Below are positions 1 to 8,315 of a DNA stretch of 64,000 nucleotides, piece by piece. A model generated the notes under the pieces. It was not told where the DNA came from. It saw only the letters and a list, made by a program, of their open reading frames with translations, and ran no database searches. The DNA is from Labilithrix luteola (lineage in GTDB: Bacteria; Myxococcota_A; Polyangia; Polyangiales; Polyangiaceae). Made by a program: the position numbers and the translations under genes. Location: assembly GCF_001263205.1 (NCBI RefSeq), contig NZ_CP012333.1, positions 2,666,001-2,730,000 of the forward strand, given 5' to 3'. The number at the start of each line of letters is the position of its first letter. Position 1 is the stretch's first letter.

Positions 1-551
1 CGAGACCTGATCGTCGTCGTCGACGACCGTGACGGGTCGCTTCGCGAACAAGTTCGCACGGCGCTCTCGGAGCAGATGAACGAGCTCGTCGTCCCGGGTG
101 GATCGTGGGACCCGGTGGACATCCAAGCCTGGCTCGTGGGTGTGGGATCACGTTCGGTCGTAGGGCCGAAGGACGACCCGCGCCTCGCGTGGAAGGAAGG
201 CGATGCCAGCCGAGCAGGCGTGAGCGACTTCGTCGATGCCTTGATGGACAACTGGCCCGCCACTCCGGCCTCGACGTCGGACGACGGGGTCATCGACACG
301 ATGCGATTCCGGTCGGCCCCCTCGACGCATACGGCGATCCGAAGGACCTCGTCCTTTGCGACGTCCAGATGTTGACCGGTGAAGACGGCCGTCGATGTCG
401 CAACCTCGACGACACGTGCGAAGGATGCGCGAGCGGGTGGTGTCTTCCGGATCTGCGACCAACGGATCGGAACATCTGCGAGACGAGCGAGATCCGCTTC
501 ATCGGGGGCGCCGCTTCCGACGCCACGATGGAGATCGTCTGCAACAAATGA
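1..551 (+). CDS. vWA-type secreted protein, 3' part only, frameshifted
   Basis: The gene enters from the left edge, open in frame 1 from base 1. It starts with a beta-strand-like RDLIVVVDD and carries VSDFVDALMDNW. Near base 303 the coding signal moves to frame 3 and runs to TGA at 549-551. The frame-3 tail is Cys-rich (CDVQM, CEGCASGWCLP) and ends RFIGGAASDATMEIVC, a C-terminus I associate with secreted von Willebrand factor A-like proteins of myxobacteria (recall, not searched). Adding one base near 303 gives a continuous IDTIAIPVGPLDAYGDP, so one base seems to be missing. The N-terminus lies outside the window, so the MIDAS motif cannot be checked. The family assignment is tentative. Confidence 0.5.
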
Positions 552-596
552 CGCGAAGCCGCTGACTCGTCCCACTCCGGAGTAACATCGCGCGCG

Positions 597-2006
597 ATGA
601 CCGATCTCGTCGCGTCACCGTTCGTCCGGCTCATCGTCTCGCATTTCGCGACGATCGTCGGGTTCGTGATGGCGATGGTGCTCGTCGCGCGCTCGGTGCA
701 ACAGCGGCGCCCGACGGGAAGCACGATGGCCTGGGTGCTCATCATCGTGCTCGTGCCCTACGTGGGCGTGCCGCTCTATCTCATTCTTGGCGGACGGAAG
801 TTGAAGGAGCGCTCGGCGTCGAAGCAGCGCGTCTATACGGCGCACGCCACGCCGAACGTCGAGAAGGGAACGACGGCGTACATGCTCTGCGCGTCGGGCG
901 CGCCCGAGCCGACCAAGGGCAACCGCGTCGAGATGCTCGACACCGGAGAGAGCGCCTATGCCGCGGTGGTCGAGCTCATCGAGCAAGCGCAGCGAAGCAT
1001 CCACATCTCGACGCTCATCTTCGCCGGCGACGAAGTGGGCCTCGCCATCAGCGAGTTGCTCGAGACCAAGGCTCGCGCGGGCGTCGAAGTTCGAATTCTC
1101 GTCGACGATCTCTTTCGCTTCCGTTCGAACCGCACGCAGATCGGGCGCCTCCGGAAGTCGGGCGCGCACATCGCCTGGTTCATGCCCGTCTGGTCGGTGC
1201 CTTTTCGCAGCAACGCGAACTTGAGGCTTCACCGCAAGGCGATCACCGTCGACGGGAAGGTCACCATCGTCGGCGGGATGAACCTCGCGCGCGAGTACAT
1301 GGGCCCGGTGCCGATCGAAGGCCGCTGGCGCGACCTCTCGGCGCGCGTCACCGGCCCCGCCGTCGACGATGTCGAATTGCTCTTCGAGGCCGATTGGGCT
1401 TTCGCCGCGCGTGTCGCGAACGAAACGCCGAATCCCCTGCCCGGCACTCACGACGATACGAAGAAGAGCGGCCAGGCCGAGATTCAGGTCGTCGGCAGCG
1501 GCCCCGACGTGCCCACCGATCCGATCTACGATGCCTTCCTGAGCAGCGTCTTCGGGGCGAAACACCGGCTCTGGATCGCGACTCCGTATTTCGTTCCCGA
1601 TGAGGCTTTGGCACGAGCCATCGTCCTCGCCGTGAGGCGCGGCGTCGACGTGCGCATCGTCGTGCCGAGGCGCTCGAACCATCCTACCGCCGATCTCGCG
1701 GGCGGCAGTTACCTGCGCGAGATCGCCGCGGCGGGCGGCCGAATCCACTGCTTCGTGGGCGCCATGATGCACGCCAAGATCGTGCTCGTGGACGATACCC
1801 TCGGTGTCCTCGGCAGCGCGAACATGGATATGCGCAGTCTCTTTCTCGATTACGAAATTGCCCTCTTCTTCACGACGCGCCCCGAGATCGATGGACTCGA
1901 GTCGTGGATCGAATCCATTCTTCCTCAGTGCGTCGATCTCGCTCCGGCGGGACGCATTCGCATGCTCGCCGAATCCGTCGCCCGCCTCATTGCCCCTCTG
2001 GAGTAG
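597..2006 (+). CDS. cls: Cardiolipin synthase (phospholipase D superfamily)
   Basis: The 469-residue protein condenses two phosphatidylglycerol molecules into cardiolipin at the inner membrane. Two N-terminal membrane helices (about residues 10-32 and 42-64) precede two PLD domains. Both HKD motifs are intact: H212/K214/D219 in LRLHRKAITVDG and H392/K394/D399 in MMHAKIVLVDD, each followed by the usual GG or GSANMD element. Length matches bacterial cardiolipin synthases (about 470-510). The ATG at 597 fits the start of the first helix. The 3' end overlaps the convergent ATPase gene by 20 bases. It stands alone, with no other lipid genes nearby. Confidence 0.93.
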   Translation: MTDLVASPFVRLIVSHFATIVGFVMAMVLVARSVQQRRPTGSTMAWVLIIVLVPYVGVPLYLILGGRKLKERSASKQRVYTAHATPNVEKGTTAYMLCASGAPEPTKGNRVEMLDTGESAYAAVVELIEQAQRSIHISTLIFAGDEVGLAISELLETKARAGVEVRILVDDLFRFRSNRTQIGRLRKSGAHIAWFMPVWSVPFRSNANLRLHRKAITVDGKVTIVGGMNLAREYMGPVPIEGRWRDLSARVTGPAVDDVELLFEADWAFAARVANETPNPLPGTHDDTKKSGQAEIQVVGSGPDVPTDPIYDAFLSSVFGAKHRLWIATPYFVPDEALARAIVLAVRRGVDVRIVVPRRSNHPTADLAGGSYLREIAAAGGRIHCFVGAMMHAKIVLVDDTLGVLGSANMDMRSLFLDYEIALFFTTRPEIDGLESWIESILPQCVDLAPAGRIRMLAESVARLIAPLE

Positions 2007-2760
2007 TTCCCTTTTCGACGTAGGCGAAGAGCCGCTCGACGTAGCGTTTGCGCTGCGCGAGGAAGTCTCGAGTCAAGGAGACCTGCTCGGTGTCGTCGTA
2101 CTCGACGCGCGAAATACCGTCCTTTCCCACTTCGTAGATCGTCGCCCCGGGATACGCGAGGACGATCGGTGAATGGGTGGCGATGATGAACTGGCTCTCG
2201 TCGAGCACGAGCTCGTGCATGCGGGAGAGGAGCCAGAGCTGACGTGATGGCGACAGGGCCGCCTCCGGTTCGTCGAGGATGTAAAGCCCGCGCGGCCCGA
2301 AGCGATTCTTCAGCAGCGCCTGGAACGACTCGCCATGCGATTGCTCGTGGAGCGATCGCCCACCGTAGGAATCGATGATCGGAGGAGCATACGCTGGCAC
2401 CTTGTCGAGCTCCTCGATCTGCGTTGCGAGATTGAAGAAGCTCTCCGCGCGAAGAAAGAACTCCGTGAGCGGTCGATAGGGGCCTCGTACGAAGCGGATG
2501 CTCCTCGAAAGCGAGGAGGTCGAGTCACGCGTCGAGAACTTGAAGTTCTTGGTGCCCCCTTCGGCATTGAACCCCAAGGCCACCGCGATCGCCTCGAGGA
2601 TGGTCGACTTGCCCGAGCCGTTTTCCCCGACGAAGTACGTGACCTGCGAAAACGACAGACCGTCGAGCGCCCGGACCGCGGGGATCGTGAACGGATATTC
2701 GTTCGTATTCGCAATCCGCTCTTCGACGAGGAAAACGTTTCGGATGAACTCCACGGACAC
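1987..2760 (-). CDS. AAA/ABC-type ATPase of the COG3910 class
   Basis: A 257-residue soluble ATPase. It has Walker A GENGSGKST (45-53), an ABC-like signature SHGES (141-145), Walker B LYILDEPEAALS (159-170) and an H-loop ATHSP (194-198). The compact size, with no coiled-coil arms or membrane segments, fits the predicted-ATPase group related to RecF/OLD ATP-binding domains rather than a transporter subunit. No permease gene is adjacent. The physiological role is unknown. The next minus-strand gene upstream ends 53 bases away (2814), so co-transcription with the esterase is possible. The reading is solid for the fold and weak for function. Confidence 0.85.
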   Translation of the reverse strand: MSVEFIRNVFLVEERIANTNEYPFTIPAVRALDGLSFSQVTYFVGENGSGKSTILEAIAVALGFNAEGGTKNFKFSTRDSTSSLSRSIRFVRGPYRPLTEFFLRAESFFNLATQIEELDKVPAYAPPIIDSYGGRSLHEQSHGESFQALLKNRFGPRGLYILDEPEAALSPSRQLWLLSRMHELVLDESQFIIATHSPIVLAYPGATIYEVGKDGISRVEYDDTEQVSLTRDFLAQRKRYVERLFAYVEKGTTPEGQ

Positions 2761-2813
2761 GAGTGTACGTGGGGAGCGCGGCGCCGTCGCTCGTGATGAT
2801 CAGGCCGACTTGG

Positions 2814-3722
2814 TCACACGGTTCGCAATGCGCCCGTGTGCGCGCGGACCCACGCCCCGACCATGGCCATCGCCTCGTCCGCTTCGGGCAGAGCCCCCAC
2901 CCACGTCGGCCAGATGTGCTGCATGCCTCCGCCGACGAACAGGGTCGCGTCCGCACCGCCAGCCGAGAATCCGCAGACGAGACGAGCGGCGTCGTCGCGC
3001 ACGATCTCGTCGCCGCCGACAAGCGCGAGGAGCGGACAGAGTCCGTCGAGCTTCGCAAAGACGGGCGACGCCAACGGCTCGTGCGCGTCTTGCGCGCCCA
3101 GATATTGCTCCGCCATGTGGAGCAGGTTCTCGCGTGCCACGATGACGTCGGCTTTCGCTCGCCTCGTCATCGACTCCCCGCTGCAGAGGAGATCGGCCCA
3201 CGGCGAGATCACGACGCATGCCGCCGGCAGCGGCACGTTCGCTTGCTGCGCCGCGAGGAGCGTGGCCACGGCGAGTCCGCCGCCGGACGAATCACCGGCG
3301 ATGAACGTTCGCTCGGACCGCGCGTCGCGCGAGAGCAAAAGCTCGTAGGCATGCAGCGCGTCCTGGACCGCCGCCGGGAAACGATGCTCGGGCGCGAGTC
3401 GATACGAAGGCACGAGCACCCGAGCGCTCGTCGCGTGGGCGATGTGCCCTGCCGTCTTCCGGCGCGCTGCAGGCGAGCCGGTGATGTAGCCGCCACCGTG
3501 CAGATAGAGCCCCGACCGAGGTGGCTCACGCTGTTCGAGCAACGTCGGAATGGCCCAGAGGCCGTCCACCTCGGGCGCCGGCTCGAAGACCACATGCTCA
3601 GGCTCCGACGTCCGATCTTCGTGGTGCTCGCCGACCTCCCGTTGCGCTCGAAGGTCGAGCTCGAGCGACTTGGGCTCGACCACGAACGAAGCCCACAATT
3701 CCCGTGCGCGTGCGCTCGCCAT
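2814..3722 (-). CDS. Alpha/beta hydrolase, hormone-sensitive-lipase-like esterase
   Basis: A 302-residue carboxylesterase of the HSL (family IV) group. The oxyanion-hole motif HGGG is at 75-78. The nucleophile is Ser145 in GDSSGG, the acid is probably Asp238 in VGGDEIVRDD, and the base is His269 in GGGMQHIWP. PSYRLAPEHRFPAA (105-118) is the hallmark stretch of this family. No signal peptide is seen, so it is probably cytoplasmic. The substrate is likely a short-chain acyl ester (family knowledge). The start at 3722 gives a normal family length. Confidence 0.9.
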   Translation of the reverse strand: MASARARELWASFVVEPKSLELDLRAQREVGEHHEDRTSEPEHVVFEPAPEVDGLWAIPTLLEQREPPRSGLYLHGGGYITGSPAARRKTAGHIAHATSARVLVPSYRLAPEHRFPAAVQDALHAYELLLSRDARSERTFIAGDSSGGGLAVATLLAAQQANVPLPAACVVISPWADLLCSGESMTRRAKADVIVARENLLHMAEQYLGAQDAHEPLASPVFAKLDGLCPLLALVGGDEIVRDDAARLVCGFSAGGADATLFVGGGMQHIWPTWVGALPEADEAMAMVGAWVRAHTGALRTV

Positions 3723-3894
3723 GCAAGGGGGGCAAGCGATCGCCGTGCCACGCGGCCGAGCCGAGCTCTTCGACGCGATTTTCCGCCGATTTGAGGCCTG
3801 GCCGAGCCAACGTCACCAACGCACGTCACGAACGCGCCGGCTCTTTCGTCTCCTTCTGGCTGGCTGTTTCATCTCACATGGAGGAAGCCGGACG

Positions 3895-4782
3895 ATGAAA
3901 ACCGACGCGACCACGTTCGAGACCTACCGGCCCTCCCTGCTCTCCCTCGCCTATCGCATGCTCGGCGACGTGGGGCGCGCGGAAGACATGGTGCAAGAAG
4001 CCTGGGTGCGATGGCAGAAGCGTGAGATGGAGGTCGACGCGCCGAAGGCCTTCTTGATGACGACGGTGACCCGGCTCTGCCTCGACGAGCTCGGCTCTGC
4101 GCGCGTCAGGCACGAAGAGAGCCGAAGCGATCGACTTCCCGAGCCGGTCGATCTCGACGAGAGCGGTATCGGGCGCGTCGAGATGCTCGACCAGATCTCG
4201 ATGGCCTTCGTCGTGCTGCTCCAGCGGCTCACGCCGGCCGAGCGGGCCGTTTTTCTCCTCCACGAGGTCTTCGACATGAGCCACGCGGAGATCGGCGATC
4301 TGCTCCAAAAGAACGAAGCCGCATGCCGCCAGCTGCTGAGCCGCGCGCGCGAGAACGTGGCCGTCGAACGGCGCGTGCTCCAGACGTCGCGGGACGAACA
4401 CCGGCGCCTCCTCATGGCGTTCGTCAAGGCGGTCACCGGCGGTGCGATCGAGATCGAGAAGCTCCACGATCTGCTCGCCGAAGACGCCGTGGTCATCGCC
4501 GACGCTGGACCGCACGGCATCCAGTACGGACGCCTCCGCAACACCGGCAGGCCCGTCGTTGGACGCACCCGCATCATCTCGCTGATGAAGGGCTTCGCGA
4601 AACAGAACGTGGCGCCCGTCGAGATCCAGGAGCGCACCTTGAACGGCGAGCCTGCCGTCGTCGCGCTTCGGGATGGCCAGCCCATCGCGGCCATCCTCGT
4701 CTCGGTGGCCGATGGGCAGATCCGGCATATTTTCCTGCAGATCGATCCCGAGCGCCTCCGCCACATCGGACCGCTGCAGTGA
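3895..4782 (+). CDS. ECF41-type (SigJ-like) RNA polymerase sigma factor
   Basis: A 295-residue sigma factor. Region 2 spans about 10-75 (YRMLGDVGRAEDMVQEAW), region 4 about 105-160 (LTPAERAVFLLHEVFDMSH), and a SnoaL-like C-terminal domain follows from about 170. That extension defines the SigJ/ECF41 group, where it modulates sigma activity and replaces a classical anti-sigma factor. The reading frame is open upstream, but ATG 3895 is preceded by GGAGG at 3880-3884, so it is the likely start. ECF41 genes usually sit beside an oxidoreductase or DoxX-like gene. Here a small membrane protein and an NAD(P)-binding protein follow on the same strand and are plausible targets. Confidence 0.9.
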   Translation: MKTDATTFETYRPSLLSLAYRMLGDVGRAEDMVQEAWVRWQKREMEVDAPKAFLMTTVTRLCLDELGSARVRHEESRSDRLPEPVDLDESGIGRVEMLDQISMAFVVLLQRLTPAERAVFLLHEVFDMSHAEIGDLLQKNEAACRQLLSRARENVAVERRVLQTSRDEHRRLLMAFVKAVTGGAIEIEKLHDLLAEDAVVIADAGPHGIQYGRLRNTGRPVVGRTRIISLMKGFAKQNVAPVEIQERTLNGEPAVVALRDGQPIAAILVSVADGQIRHIFLQIDPERLRHIGPLQ

Positions 4783-4872
4783 TTTTTCTTCGCTGACGGC
4801 GCGAGCGACGTCACGTTTCGCTCGCCTGCATCGTCTCCACAGTATGGGTCTCGAAGAAACGGGAGCGCGCTG

Positions 4873-5289
4873 ATGCTCTTTCCGGTCGCGCTCTGCCTGC
4901 ACGTCCTCAGTGTCGTCCTTGGTCTGGGTCAGGTGGCGGGGATCGCCGTCATCGCCTCGGCCACGGCTCCCCGCTCGGTGAGCAGCGAAAGCTGGAGCAT
5001 GCTCGAACGGTTGGCCCGAACCACACGGATCAGCCTCCCGCTCGTCCTGGTATCGGGCGTGCTTCTCGAGTCGTCGTCGGGCGGAGCCAATCACACTACG
5101 TGGTGGTTTCGGCTGTCGCTCCTCGGTTTCGTTCTGCTCGGAGTCACCAGCGCCTTGCTGCGAAGCGCCCTCCGGAAACGCGACTCCGCAGGGGACGCAC
5201 GAACGCGTGAGCGCGTCCTTCGCGCGGCCTGGTCCATGTGCGCGATCACCGCCGTGGTCGCGGTCTTGATGGAGGTCAAACCATGGTGA
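4873..5289 (+). CDS. Small four-helix membrane protein of unknown function
   Basis: A 138-residue, very hydrophobic protein with about four membrane helices (roughly 3-30, 52-65, 76-96, 118-134) and a basic loop (RSALRKRDS) before the last. I do not recognise a catalytic motif. The pattern resembles DUF2269-like membrane proteins, but this is unconfirmed. It starts 90 bases after the sigma factor stop, and its 3' end overlaps the next gene's start by 7 bases. That suggests one transcript with the sigma factor and the NAD(P)-binding protein. Confidence 0.7.
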   Translation: MLFPVALCLHVLSVVLGLGQVAGIAVIASATAPRSVSSESWSMLERLARTTRISLPLVLVSGVLLESSSGGANHTTWWFRLSLLGFVLLGVTSALLRSALRKRDSAGDARTRERVLRAAWSMCAITAVVAVLMEVKPW

Positions 5290-5960
5290 CAACCCATCCG
5301 AATCCGATGCGTCTCTTCGTCCTGGGCGCAACGGGAGGCACCGGACGCGCGCTCGTCGAGCAAGGCCTCGGACGAGGTCATTCGATGACCGCCTTCGTGC
5401 GTTCGCCGCAAAAACTCGCGCCGCGCGAAGGCCTCACCATTCTCGGCGGCGATCCACTGAGCACCAAAGAGCTCACGCGCGTCTTGCCTGGGCACGATGC
5501 GGTGTTCTTTTCGCTCGGCCCGCCGGGAATCGGACCGACCACCGTGCTTCGTGAAGGCGCACGCGCGCTCGTGCCCGCGATGAAAGCCACGGGCATCCGG
5601 CGCTTGCTCGTCGTGTCGGCGGCGGTGCTCTTCGAGAACGAAGGCTTCATCGTCTGGCTCGCGCGCCACACGTTCTTGCGAAACGTCTACGAAGACGGAA
5701 CCGCCATGGAGCGCGTCTTCATGGAGAGCGATCTCGACTGGACGTTTTCACGCCCGCCACGCCTCACGAACGGTCCTCTCACGCGCGAGTACCGCATCGC
5801 CGATGGACGAATGCCTCCCGGCACACGCGTCGTCAGCCGGAACGACGTCGCGCACTTCCTCCTCGACGAGGCCGAGCAGGACGAGCACCTCCATCGCATC
5901 GTGGGCATGGCCGCCGGCAAGCCGTTGCCCGCCGAGCGGCCCATCCTACGAACGGCGTGA
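5283..5960 (+). CDS. NAD(P)-binding Rossmann protein (NmrA/atypical SDR)
   Basis: A 225-residue protein opening with a dinucleotide-binding glycine motif, FVLGATGGTGRALVEQG (about 12-28), followed by a GHDAVFFSLGPPG loop. There is no clear YxxxK pair, as is usual for NmrA-like or NAD(P)H-binding atypical SDRs, which act as quinone or flavin reductases or redox sensors. The start at ATG 5283 overlaps the end of the upstream membrane protein gene. An in-frame ATG at 5307 is a shorter alternative. Its position after an ECF41 sigma gene fits the oxidoreductase usually found there. Confidence 0.85.
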   Translation: MVTTHPNPMRLFVLGATGGTGRALVEQGLGRGHSMTAFVRSPQKLAPREGLTILGGDPLSTKELTRVLPGHDAVFFSLGPPGIGPTTVLREGARALVPAMKATGIRRLLVVSAAVLFENEGFIVWLARHTFLRNVYEDGTAMERVFMESDLDWTFSRPPRLTNGPLTREYRIADGRMPPGTRVVSRNDVAHFLLDEAEQDEHLHRIVGMAAGKPLPAERPILRTA

Positions 5961-5961
5961 G

Positions 5962-7236
5962 TCAGGGCTTGGCGATCTTCCAGATCTGGCCCGTCTGTTG
6001 GGTGACCCAGTAGATCGCCTTGTCGTCCGTCGTTACGCCGAAGGGGCGGCCGTTGCCGGTCCAGAGAACATCGGGCGTCGTGCAACAGCCCGAGAGCTTG
6101 CAGGTGTTGAGCGAGCCGTTCGTCCACGGGCCGTCTTTGGGGCCGGTGCCACCGTTGGTCCAGTAGACGTTCTCGGCGTCGACCGTGATGCCCTGAGGAC
6201 GGGCGTTCGTCGCGCCGCCGTATTCGCACGAGGGCTGGCCGTCGGTTCGCGGGATGCGTCGCGCGATGCCGCCGCCGCTACCTTCCGAGTCCCACGCAGT
6301 GAAAAAGAGGTCTGTCGCATTGCCGGCAATGTCGGACCTGTCGACGGTCGGCGTCTCGTAGCGCGACATCTCCTTCACGTTGCCGTTCGGAAGCGCCTCG
6401 AGCAAGGCCGCGTATCGGTTGCCGCCGCTGTCGAACGTGATGATGTAGTACGCGTTCTTGCCGTCGGCATAGAGACGAGGGCCGGGCAGGTTCGCGCGGA
6501 ACGTCGCGACGGTTCCGCCGGGCGTGTACACCATGATGCCCTTATCGTGATCCCAGAAGTAGAGTTTGCCGCCCACCGACGAGACGGCAAACGGCAACTC
6601 GGCATCGACGATCTTGGATGGCGTACAGTTGGCGGGGCCAAGGAGATCGCAAGCGTACAGGCCGCCACCCGAAGCCTTGTAGTCGGCGTTCGTCATGTAC
6701 AGCTTCTGATCGATGACCGCGATGCCGTACGCGTAACGCATCGTCGCGTCCGCGACGAACGAAGTGATGCCCGCGCCCGGAGCCTTCGGCGTGCGCCACA
6801 CACCACCGACCTGCGACGTGAGTTCCACGTCCCCTGTCGCGAAGACGTCGTTGTCGCTCACGGCGACGAACGTGAGCGGAGACGAGCCTGCCGAGCCGAG
6901 CTGCACGGCCTGGCACTTGCCCGCGGAGCACGCGCCCCCGAGGCAATCGTGGCCGCAGCGCCCGCAGTGCTTCGCGTCGGTCATGAGGTCCGCGCCAGCA
7001 CACGCGGCACCGTCGGGTTCCGTCGAACCGTCGGTGACGACGGCGCCGTCCGGCAAGACGGTCGCGCCGTCGTCCAACGTCGTGGGGCCACCGTCGGGGT
7101 TGGTCGAACCATCGACGTCGCTGCCCTGCGTCGCGCTGGGGTCGTAACTGACGTCGTTGATGCCGATGATCGCCGAGCATCCGCCAAGGACGAACGCCGA
7201 CGCGAGGATCGAGCGGAGGGCCAATCGCGAGTTCAT
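5962..7236 (-). CDS. Secreted lipoprotein with Cys motif and propeller-like body
   Basis: A 424-residue lipoprotein. Its signal peptide ends in LGGC with the lipidated Cys at position 20, followed by an Asp/Gly-rich low-complexity linker (about 30-78). Next comes a disulfide-type motif, CGRCGHDCLGGACSAGKC, and a beta-rich region with repeated VYWTN/YAYGIAVI-like strands suggesting a propeller. No enzyme motif is visible. Its ATG shares one base with the upstream gene's TGA (TGATG), so it is translationally coupled to the TPR/PEGA protein and is the third gene of the kinase operon. The function is unknown, probably outer surface or periplasm. Confidence 0.75.
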   Translation of the reverse strand: MNSRLALRSILASAFVLGGCSAIIGINDVSYDPSATQGSDVDGSTNPDGGPTTLDDGATVLPDGAVVTDGSTEPDGAACAGADLMTDAKHCGRCGHDCLGGACSAGKCQAVQLGSAGSSPLTFVAVSDNDVFATGDVELTSQVGGVWRTPKAPGAGITSFVADATMRYAYGIAVIDQKLYMTNADYKASGGGLYACDLLGPANCTPSKIVDAELPFAVSSVGGKLYFWDHDKGIMVYTPGGTVATFRANLPGPRLYADGKNAYYIITFDSGGNRYAALLEALPNGNVKEMSRYETPTVDRSDIAGNATDLFFTAWDSEGSGGGIARRIPRTDGQPSCEYGGATNARPQGITVDAENVYWTNGGTGPKDGPWTNGSLNTCKLSGCCTTPDVLWTGNGRPFGVTTDDKAIYWVTQQTGQIWKIAKP

Positions 7237-8249
7237 CAGAACGTTCCTCCGAGCGAGAGGCCTGCGCTGCCCTTCGACACCGAGGGCGTCACGCTCAAGC
7301 GGCCGGTCTTCGGCGACGATCCCGAAGGTGCCGTGAGGTAGAGCACCGCGCCGCCGGCGGCAAGCAGGCCGCCTGCGATGAATCCAACCGTGGAGACCGT
7401 CGCGAGGCTCTTCGCGCTCTCGTTGGCGTCAACGCCTTCGCGACTGGCGCAGGGGCCGGCGTTTGGGCACTGGTCCTTCGAATCCTTGTTCTTGCTCGTG
7501 GCCATGAGGCCGGTGATGGTGCCCACGGCGAGGCCGACGATACCGACGCCGCCGACCACGAGGCCCGCCGTGCGTTGACCGCCGCCGGCATGCGTATCGC
7601 TCCCGATCGGCGTGTCGTTCGTCTCCGCCTTCACAGGCGACGATGTCTGCTGCGCCGACGCGGGAAGGTCGGCGAGCTTCGGGACGACGACCTCTTTCGT
7701 CTCGCCCGGCTTGGTGAGGCTCACGGTGGTCTTGAACGACTCGTGGCCCGGTGCGCGTGCTTCGAGGGTATGCGTGCCCGGATCGACCGGCAGTGACATC
7801 CCCCAGCTCGGCTCGGCGACCTTCTCGCCGTCACGCGTGATTTCGAGGCCGGGCGTGGGCGACGGCACCTTCACCGCGATGCGCGAGAGCTTCGGTTCGA
7901 GCGTCGTTGCACGCTTGCGTGCGAGGTCTTCCCAGTCTTTGCGACCGAGAGCCTGAGCGGCCGAGGCCGCATCCGTGAACGTGGCCCATGCACTCGCGAC
8001 CTGACCGTTCTTCTCGTAGCAGTCCGCGAGGTGGATGAGCGTGCCCGCTCCGCGATCGAGGCGGTTCGACTCGGCGAACTTCGGACATGCCTCGGCGTAC
8101 CGTTTTTCGCCGACGAGCTTCTTGGCTTCGTCGAAGAGGGCCTGGGCCGCCGCCTCATTCCCCGCATGCGCAGGCGCCGAGGCGAGCAACGTCGCTCCGA
8201 AAGACCCCGCCATGAACCATCCCCACGACCGCGTTCGCGCGCGCTTCAT
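7236..8249 (-). CDS. Secreted TPR/PEGA-domain protein with two C-terminal membrane helices
   Basis: From ATG 8249 the protein is 337 residues with a classical signal peptide ending APAHAG (about 29). An upstream in-frame ATG at 8282 would put 11 residues before it, so 8249 is preferred. Two TPR-like helical pairs follow (FDEAKKLVGEKRYAEACPKF). A PEGA-like beta domain (SRIAVKVPSPTPGLEITRDG, then VDPGTHTLEARAPGHE) comes next, then two glycine-rich membrane helices around 205-230 and 265-295. It lies 66 bases after the Ser/Thr kinase stop and is coupled to the lipoprotein gene. A paralogue with the same TPR motif is at 24219-25058. The role is unknown; envelope localisation is likely. Confidence 0.75.
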   Translation of the reverse strand: MKRARTRSWGWFMAGSFGATLLASAPAHAGNEAAAQALFDEAKKLVGEKRYAEACPKFAESNRLDRGAGTLIHLADCYEKNGQVASAWATFTDAASAAQALGRKDWEDLARKRATTLEPKLSRIAVKVPSPTPGLEITRDGEKVAEPSWGMSLPVDPGTHTLEARAPGHESFKTTVSLTKPGETKEVVVPKLADLPASAQQTSSPVKAETNDTPIGSDTHAGGGQRTAGLVVGGVGIVGLAVGTITGLMATSKNKDSKDQCPNAGPCASREGVDANESAKSLATVSTVGFIAGGLLAAGGAVLYLTAPSGSSPKTGRLSVTPSVSKGSAGLSLGGTF

Positions 8250-8315
8250 GTGCACGTTGGGATGGTAACCGACCGCGTGCATCGGCCGAATCGCGAATTT
8301 CTCGCCTGACGCTCT